A stretch of DNA of 64,000 nt from an uncultured Clostridia bacterium (GTDB lineage: Bacteria; Bacillota; Clostridia; HGM11514), in the NCBI GenBank assembly GCA_934464705.1, contig CAKSKB010000012.1, positions 1 to 64,000 of the forward strand, read 5' to 3'. The translations under genes were made by a program, and so were the position numbers. The stretch's first letter is position 1; every line of letters starts with the position of its first letter. Under the pieces are notes generated by a model. It did not search any database and was not told the origin of the DNA. It was given only the letters and a program-made list of their open reading frames with translations. This document shows positions 59,996 through 64,000 of the stretch, in pieces.

Positions 59996-60781
59996 ATGAT
60001 ATTGCTTATTGATGTTGGAAACACAAATATAGTATTCGGACTTCACGATAAAAAAGCCATCCGCGACAGCTGGAGGGTTTCAACAACGGCCGACCGCTCG
60101 GTGGACGAGCTTGGGCTGACGCTTCTGCAGTTCCTTAATCTTAAGGGCTGCGCACCTTCGGATATTGAAGATATAATTATATCGTCCGTTGTGCCGCCGA
60201 TAATGTTCACGCTGGAGCGTGCCCTCGAAAAATATATAGGAAAAGACCCGATTGTTATAAATAACCGCATGGATTTGGGGATTAACATCAAATACGATAA
60301 CCCCATGGAGGTCGGCGCGGACAGAATCGTCAACGCAATGGCTGTAAGGAAAATATACGGCACACCGTCAATCATAATCGATTTCGGAACGGCCACGACC
60401 TTCTGCGCAGTCGACGCTATGGGCGACTATCTCGGCGGCTCTATTCTGCCCGGAATCAAAATCTCGCTCGACGCACTTTTCAACAAGGCCGCAAAGCTGC
60501 CGAGAATCGAAATTACCGAGCCTGATTTTGCAATCGGCACAAATACGGTTTCGAGTATGCAGTCGGGTATATATTACGGCTACGCAGGCTCGGTTTCGTA
60601 CATCACCAAAAAGATGAAGAAGGAACTTTCGCCGGACGGCAAAAAGGTCAAAGTTATCGCAACGGGCGGGCTTGCGCACCTTATCGCCGAGGAGGCGGGC
60701 TGTATTGACATAATAGACCGCAACCTTACGCTCGAAGGTCTCAAAATAATCTACGATATTATAAAGGAAAAACAAAGATGA
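59996..60781 (+). CDS. coaX: Type III pantothenate kinase
   Basis: 261 residues; first step of coenzyme A synthesis. Landmarks: N-terminal ILLIDVGNTNIVFGLH with the phosphate-binding Asp/Asn, DIEDIIISSVVPPI, the pantothenate loop PMEVGADRIVNAMA near 105, and IIDFGTATTFCAVD near 127, ending with VIATGGLAHLIAEEAG. Needs K+ or NH4+ and is not feedback-inhibited by CoA. The following gene overlaps its stop by 4 nt. Confidence 0.97.
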   Translation: MILLIDVGNTNIVFGLHDKKAIRDSWRVSTTADRSVDELGLTLLQFLNLKGCAPSDIEDIIISSVVPPIMFTLERALEKYIGKDPIVINNRMDLGINIKYDNPMEVGADRIVNAMAVRKIYGTPSIIIDFGTATTFCAVDAMGDYLGGSILPGIKISLDALFNKAAKLPRIEITEPDFAIGTNTVSSMQSGIYYGYAGSVSYITKKMKKELSPDGKKVKVIATGGLAHLIAEEAGCIDIIDRNLTLEGLKIIYDIIKEKQR

Positions 60782-61242
60782 ACGGTTACATAAAAGAAAA
60801 GGCGAATATACAAAGAAACCGCTCGAAAAAGCCGATAGCTGTGCTTATTGCGCTCTTTTTTGGGGTTGTGTTTCTGCGCCCGGCGCACTCGGATTACGCA
60901 ATCGTATATGTTATAATCTCGCTTCTGCTTCTGACTGCGGCGGCATATCTTATAATGTTTAAGTATCTTGTGTACTACTCGTATCAGCTTACCGAAAACG
61001 AACTGATTTTCATAAAAAATATCGGCTCGCACGATAAATATCTGATGGTTGCACCGCTTTCGTCGGTCACGGTCATCGAAAAAGCGGAAAATTCAAATTA
61101 TAAAAACATAAACTATCCCGTAGGCGATGAGCTTGTCGGGGCGTTTGAATACGCAGGCAGGGTGCGCACATTTTCATTTTCGCCGAGCGATGAGATGAAA
61201 CGAGAATTAAAGAAGCTTCTGGGCGGAAAATGCATATATTGA
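60778..61242 (+). CDS. Two-helix membrane protein downstream of coaX
   Basis: 154 residues. A basic head (KEKANIQRNRSKK) precedes two membrane helices (PIAVLIALFFGVVFL and IVYVIISLLLLTAAAYLIMF); the rest is a PH-like beta-rich cytoplasmic domain (YSYQLTENELIFIKNI...VAPLSSVTVIEKAE...FSFSPSDEMKRELKKLL). It looks like the small bPH-type membrane proteins of Firmicutes; the function is unknown. Start ATGA overlaps the coaX stop, so translation is coupled. Confidence 0.75.
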   Translation: MNGYIKEKANIQRNRSKKPIAVLIALFFGVVFLRPAHSDYAIVYVIISLLLLTAAAYLIMFKYLVYYSYQLTENELIFIKNIGSHDKYLMVAPLSSVTVIEKAENSNYKNINYPVGDELVGAFEYAGRVRTFSFSPSDEMKRELKKLLGGKCIY

Positions 61243-61267
61243 CAATGCATGAAAATTATGATATATT
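61239..61267 (+). promoter_or_regulatory. Promoter of cysE
   Basis: TTGACA (61239-61244), 17-nt spacer, TATATT (61262-61267). The TGA of the -35 box is also the stop codon of the preceding gene. AAGGAG follows before the cysE ATG. Confidence 0.75.
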
Positions 61268-61288
61268 AGAATAAAAGGAGTGTGGAAA

Positions 61289-62149
61289 ATGAGCTATAAT
61301 GCGGAAAAAACCGTAAAGAATATTCTTGAAAGCTATAATTCGTACCCCACAATAAACGGTACGAATAAAGACAATATATTAAATAAGGAAATGATTATAA
61401 AGGTAACCGAAAAAATCAGAGGGCTGCTGTTCCCCGGATTTTTCTACAATAATAAGGTTGTTGAAGCGGATTACCTTTCGTTTATAGTCGGAGAACAGCT
61501 TGAGGATATACATTATATCCTCAAAAAGCAGATTGAAATTGCCTTAAACGGCGAAGGCAGCGCCGAGGAAACCGTTGAAAAATTCATTTCGGCGATACCC
61601 GGAATAAGAGAGTATCTCGACACCGATGTCAAAGCGGCGTTTGACGGCGACCCGGCAGCTTACAGCACGGACGAAATAATCTTTTCGTACCCCGGTCTGT
61701 ACGCAATCACAACATACCGTATAGCACATGAGCTTTATAATCTCGGCGTGCCGATGATTCCGCGAATCATGACCGAGCACGCCCACAGCATAACCGGAAT
61801 CGACATTAATCCCGGCGCAAAAATCGGAAAATACTTCTTTATCGACCACGGCACCGGAATCGTAATCGGTGAAACAACGGAAATAGGCGACAGCGTAAAA
61901 ATATATCAGGGCGTGACCCTCGGCGCACTTTCAACAAGGAAGGGTCAGCAGCTTAAGGGCATAAAAAGGCACCCCACAATCGGAAATAATGTTACAATTT
62001 ATTCCGGCACAAGCATCCTCGGCGGCGAAACCGTTATAGGTGACAATGCCGTAATCGGCGGAAATTCGTTTATAACATCGTCCGTTGAGGCAAATTCACG
62101 GGTGAGCGTCAAAAATCCCGAGCTTTATATAAAGAATTTTGAGCTATAA
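61289..62149 (+). CDS. cysE: Serine O-acetyltransferase (EpsC type)
   Basis: 286 residues from MSYNAEKTVKN. N-terminal helical domain (about 1-150), then left-handed beta-helix with hexapeptide repeats: TEHAHSITGIDINPGAKIGKYFFIDHGTGIVIGETTEIGDSVKIYQGVTLGALS, with catalytic His in DHGTG. The long N-terminal part is that of the EpsC-like clostridial enzymes, not short CysE. Makes O-acetylserine for cysteine synthesis. Start after AAGGAG; GTG-like upstream codons overlap the site and are rejected. Confidence 0.93.
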   Translation: MSYNAEKTVKNILESYNSYPTINGTNKDNILNKEMIIKVTEKIRGLLFPGFFYNNKVVEADYLSFIVGEQLEDIHYILKKQIEIALNGEGSAEETVEKFISAIPGIREYLDTDVKAAFDGDPAAYSTDEIIFSYPGLYAITTYRIAHELYNLGVPMIPRIMTEHAHSITGIDINPGAKIGKYFFIDHGTGIVIGETTEIGDSVKIYQGVTLGALSTRKGQQLKGIKRHPTIGNNVTIYSGTSILGGETVIGDNAVIGGNSFITSSVEANSRVSVKNPELYIKNFEL

Positions 62150-62167
62150 ACAAAATTTATAACCAAG

Positions 62168-62219
62168 TATCGGTTATATGTATTGGACAAATGATAAAAT
62201 GTGTGATATAATACCGATA
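62168..62219 (+). promoter_or_regulatory. Promoter of metQ with flanking inverted repeat
   Basis: TGGACA (62184-62189), 17-nt spacer, TATAAT (62207-62212). TATCGGT (62168-62174) and ACCGATA (62213-62219) frame the promoter as a spaced inverted repeat, which may be two half-sites of a repressor; this is tentative. No S-box or T-box structure is seen here. Confidence 0.5.
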
Positions 62220-62243
62220 TACTAAATCAAAGGAGTAATCGAT

Positions 62244-63101
62244 ATGAAAAAGATTCTTAAATCAACATTATTGGCAGCGCTTGCGTTTGCGCTTGTATTC
62301 TCATTTGCCGGCTGCGGAAGTTCCGACAGCAGCGAAATCACAATTGCCGTTCCGAACGACCCCACGAACGAAGCAAGAGCGCTTCTGCTTTTGCAGGACC
62401 AGGGCATTATCACACTTAAAGACAGCACAGACATCAAGTCGACAATCAAGGATATCAAAGATAATCCTCACAACATCAAGTTCAACGAAGTTGAAGCCGC
62501 ACAGCTCCCCAATGTACTTAAGGATGTTGACTATGCGGTAATCAATTCAAACTACGCAATCGAAGCAAAAATCAATCCGGTTAAGGATTCTCTTGCAATC
62601 GAAGGTTCGTCCTCGGCATACAGCAACATTGTTGCCGTTAAGGAAGGCACTGAAAATTCGGACAAAATCAAGGCTCTCGTTGCAGCGCTCGAAAGCAAGG
62701 ATGTTGCAGATTTCATCGCAGAAAAATATGACGGCGCGGTTGTAAGCACGGTTGACAACCCCGGTGACGGATACGATTCTTCCGTTGACTACGGCAAGCT
62801 TGCCGGCGAAAAGATAACCGTTGCGGCATCGCCCACACCTCATGCCGAAATCCTTGCAATCGCAAAAGACATTCTTTCAAAGAAGGATATAACGCTTGAA
62901 GTTACCGAATTTACCGACTACATTCAGCCGAACAATGTTGTTGAAAGCGGCGAATTTGACGCAAACTACTTCCAGCACCTTCCCTATCTTGAGGACTTTA
63001 ACGAAGAAAACGGAACTCACATCGTTTCGGCAGCTGCAATCCATGTTGAACCTATGGGTATCTACGGCGGAAAGCAGAAAAGCCTTGACGCAATAAAATA
63101 A
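62244..63101 (+). CDS. metQ: MetQ/NlpA substrate-binding lipoprotein
   Basis: 285 residues. Signal peptide with lipobox FSFAGC. The NlpA family core is clear: ITIAVPNDPTNEARALLLLQDQGIITLKD, VEAAQLPNVLKDVDYAVINSNYAIEA, and SSAYSNIVAVKEG. The order of the two lobes looks unusual: the segment EKITVAASPTPHAEILAIAKDILSKKDITLEVTEF, normally the mature N-terminus, sits at about 190-225, followed by NNVVESGEFDANYFQHLPYLEDFN. The protein thus begins with the usual C-terminal half (see findings). Likely binds methionine or a related sulfur compound. Confidence 0.88.
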   Translation: MKKILKSTLLAALAFALVFSFAGCGSSDSSEITIAVPNDPTNEARALLLLQDQGIITLKDSTDIKSTIKDIKDNPHNIKFNEVEAAQLPNVLKDVDYAVINSNYAIEAKINPVKDSLAIEGSSSAYSNIVAVKEGTENSDKIKALVAALESKDVADFIAEKYDGAVVSTVDNPGDGYDSSVDYGKLAGEKITVAASPTPHAEILAIAKDILSKKDITLEVTEFTDYIQPNNVVESGEFDANYFQHLPYLEDFNEENGTHIVSAAAIHVEPMGIYGGKQKSLDAIK

Positions 63102-63118
63102 ACTTAACACAGACCGTC

Positions 63119-63146
63119 AAAAGGGGGATTTTTAATTCCCCTTTTT
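63119..63146 (+). terminator. Intercistronic hairpin between metQ and metN
   Basis: AAAAGGGGGA and TTCCCCTTTTT pair around a TTTTTAA loop, with a short T run, 17 nt after the metQ stop and 18 nt before the metN start. It resembles a partial terminator, which would give more binding protein than ATPase. Confidence 0.75.
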
Positions 63147-63164
63147 GGCTTTGGGGGACAATAT

Positions 63165-64000
63165 ATGATAGAAATTAAAAACCTGTGCAAAACCTTTGAT
63201 GCCGCGGGCGGCAGGGTTGAAGCGCTTAAAAATGTCAACATCACCATAGGCGACGGCGAAATATACGGCATAATCGGCATGAGCGGCGCGGGCAAAAGCA
63301 CCCTCGTGCGCTGCATAAATATGCTCGAACGCCCGACGGAAGGTTCTGTTATAATAGACGGAACCGATATAGGTGCGCTGAAAGACGCCGACCTCCGCAA
63401 AATCCGCAGGAATATCACAATGATTTTCCAGGGATTTAACCTTCTGATGCAGAGGACATGCCTTAAAAACATATGCTTTCCGCTGGAACTTTCGGGCGTA
63501 AAGGCGGCGGACGCAAAGAAAAAGGCGAAGGAACTTTTAGAGATAGTCGGGCTTCCCGATAAGGCGGACGCATACCCGGCACAGCTTTCGGGCGGTCAGC
63601 AGCAGAGAATCGCAATTGCAAGAGCGCTTGCGACAAACCCGAAGGTTCTGCTGTGCGACGAGGCAACCAGCGCATTGGACCCCAAAACAACACATTCCAT
63701 ACTGACTCTTTTGAAGGAAATCAACGAAAAAACGGGGATAACCGTAATAGTGATAACGCACCAGATGAGCGTTGTTGAGGAAATCTGCGATAAGGTTGCG
63801 ATCTTAGACGGCGGCGAGGTGGCGGAATCGGGCGAGGTAAGCGAGATATTCTCAAACCCCAAATCCGACGCCGCAAAGCTTCTTGTATTCCCCGAAGGAA
63901 GAACGCAGGCTCTCCCGGAAAATCCCGGCGAGCTTACGCTCAGGGTTGTATTTAACGGCGGAACCGCCGCAGGAAAACCCCTCATCACACAAATGGCAAT
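63165..64000 (+). CDS. metN: Methionine ABC transporter ATPase MetN (cut by window end)
   Basis: At least 278 residues before the window ends. MIEIKNLCKTFDAAGG, Walker A GMSGAGKSTLVRC, Q-loop IFQGFNLLMQRT, signature LSGGQQQRIAIARAL, Walker B VLLCDEATSALDPKT, and H-loop VITHQMSVVEEIC are all present. The MetN-specific C-terminal ACT-like NIL domain is beginning (RTQALPENPGELTLRVVFNGG). Start at ATG 63165 behind GGGGGA. The permease metI would be expected next. Confidence 0.95.
   Translation, partial: MIEIKNLCKTFDAAGGRVEALKNVNITIGDGEIYGIIGMSGAGKSTLVRCINMLERPTEGSVIIDGTDIGALKDADLRKIRRNITMIFQGFNLLMQRTCLKNICFPLELSGVKAADAKKKAKELLEIVGLPDKADAYPAQLSGGQQQRIAIARALATNPKVLLCDEATSALDPKTTHSILTLLKEINEKTGITVIVITHQMSVVEEICDKVAILDGGEVAESGEVSEIFSNPKSDAAKLLVFPEGRTQALPENPGELTLRVVFNGGTAAGKPLITQMA

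Noticed and set aside
62150..62243. SAM riboswitch or T-box before metQ
   Set aside because: The leader is too short and has no S-box core or T-box sequence; only a promoter and an inverted repeat are seen.

Overview
The window looks like a chromosomal segment of a spore-forming, Gram-positive-type member of the Clostridia, close to the Oscillospirales/Monoglobales type of gut or rumen anaerobe. That placement is my inference from four things: the yqfC-yqfD-phoH-pgpH-ybeY-era-yqzL-recO block plus ylbJ (endospore formers), strong AGGAGG-type ribosome sites, SLH-anchored surface proteins with a CsaB pyruvyl transferase, and pyruvate phosphate dikinase. No rRNA, CRISPR array, phage or integrase/transposase gene is visible. 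One tRNA (Arg, CCT) is present.

Layout. 1-1250: a repeat block, then a small RHH regulator and a divergent SLOG-fold gene bracketed by two identical 56-bp direct repeats. 1255-7252: gtrA-like, ftsY, smc and a membrane-anchored protein, then a roughly 308-bp MITE-like element beside rpmB. 7392-8477: TPR/SPOR lipoprotein. 8573-17802: purine operon purC-purF-purO-purH-purD-purLQ behind a guanine-type riboswitch with a terminator; the PurH function is split into a formyltransferase-only protein and an archaeal-type PurO cyclohydrolase. 17828-23645: acyltransferase, transglutaminase-fold exported protein, GH2 hydrolase and divergent AraC regulator. 23700-26623: a 28-codon ORF and ppdK. 26725-34234: the spore/ribosome/DNA-repair block and ylbJ. 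34197-36350: csaB and a GT4 glycosyltransferase.

36399-41968 is the most system-like locus: a VTC-type polyphosphate-polymerase domain protein, a DUF4956 membrane protein, an exported lipoprotein with a carbohydrate-binding-like beta-helical domain, and an OmpR/HK two-component pair, all one apparent operon preceded by four phased 10-11 bp direct repeats that could be the regulator's own operator. 42087-51230 holds a 2164-residue SLH beta-helix protein and a 731-residue SH3/copper-amine-oxidase-N protein; between them lies a 280-bp duplicate of the SLH gene's 3' end, in frame with the 731-residue gene but behind its stop codon.

51487-56695: tRNA-Arg, a NagD-like HAD phosphatase, an in-frame TrmB-GlyA fusion, glnS and a PHP hydrolase. 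56756-58324: a GreA-type factor and a P-loop protein. 58325-59050 has no gene; it holds a second, rearranged copy of the repeat at position 1 (with a 25-bp inverted repeat around an inverted segment) and an array of mini-hairpins. 59056-59880: three small genes of unknown role. 59945-64000: coaX, a small membrane protein, cysE (serine acetyltransferase), metQ and the 5' part of metN, suggesting sulfur amino-acid supply.
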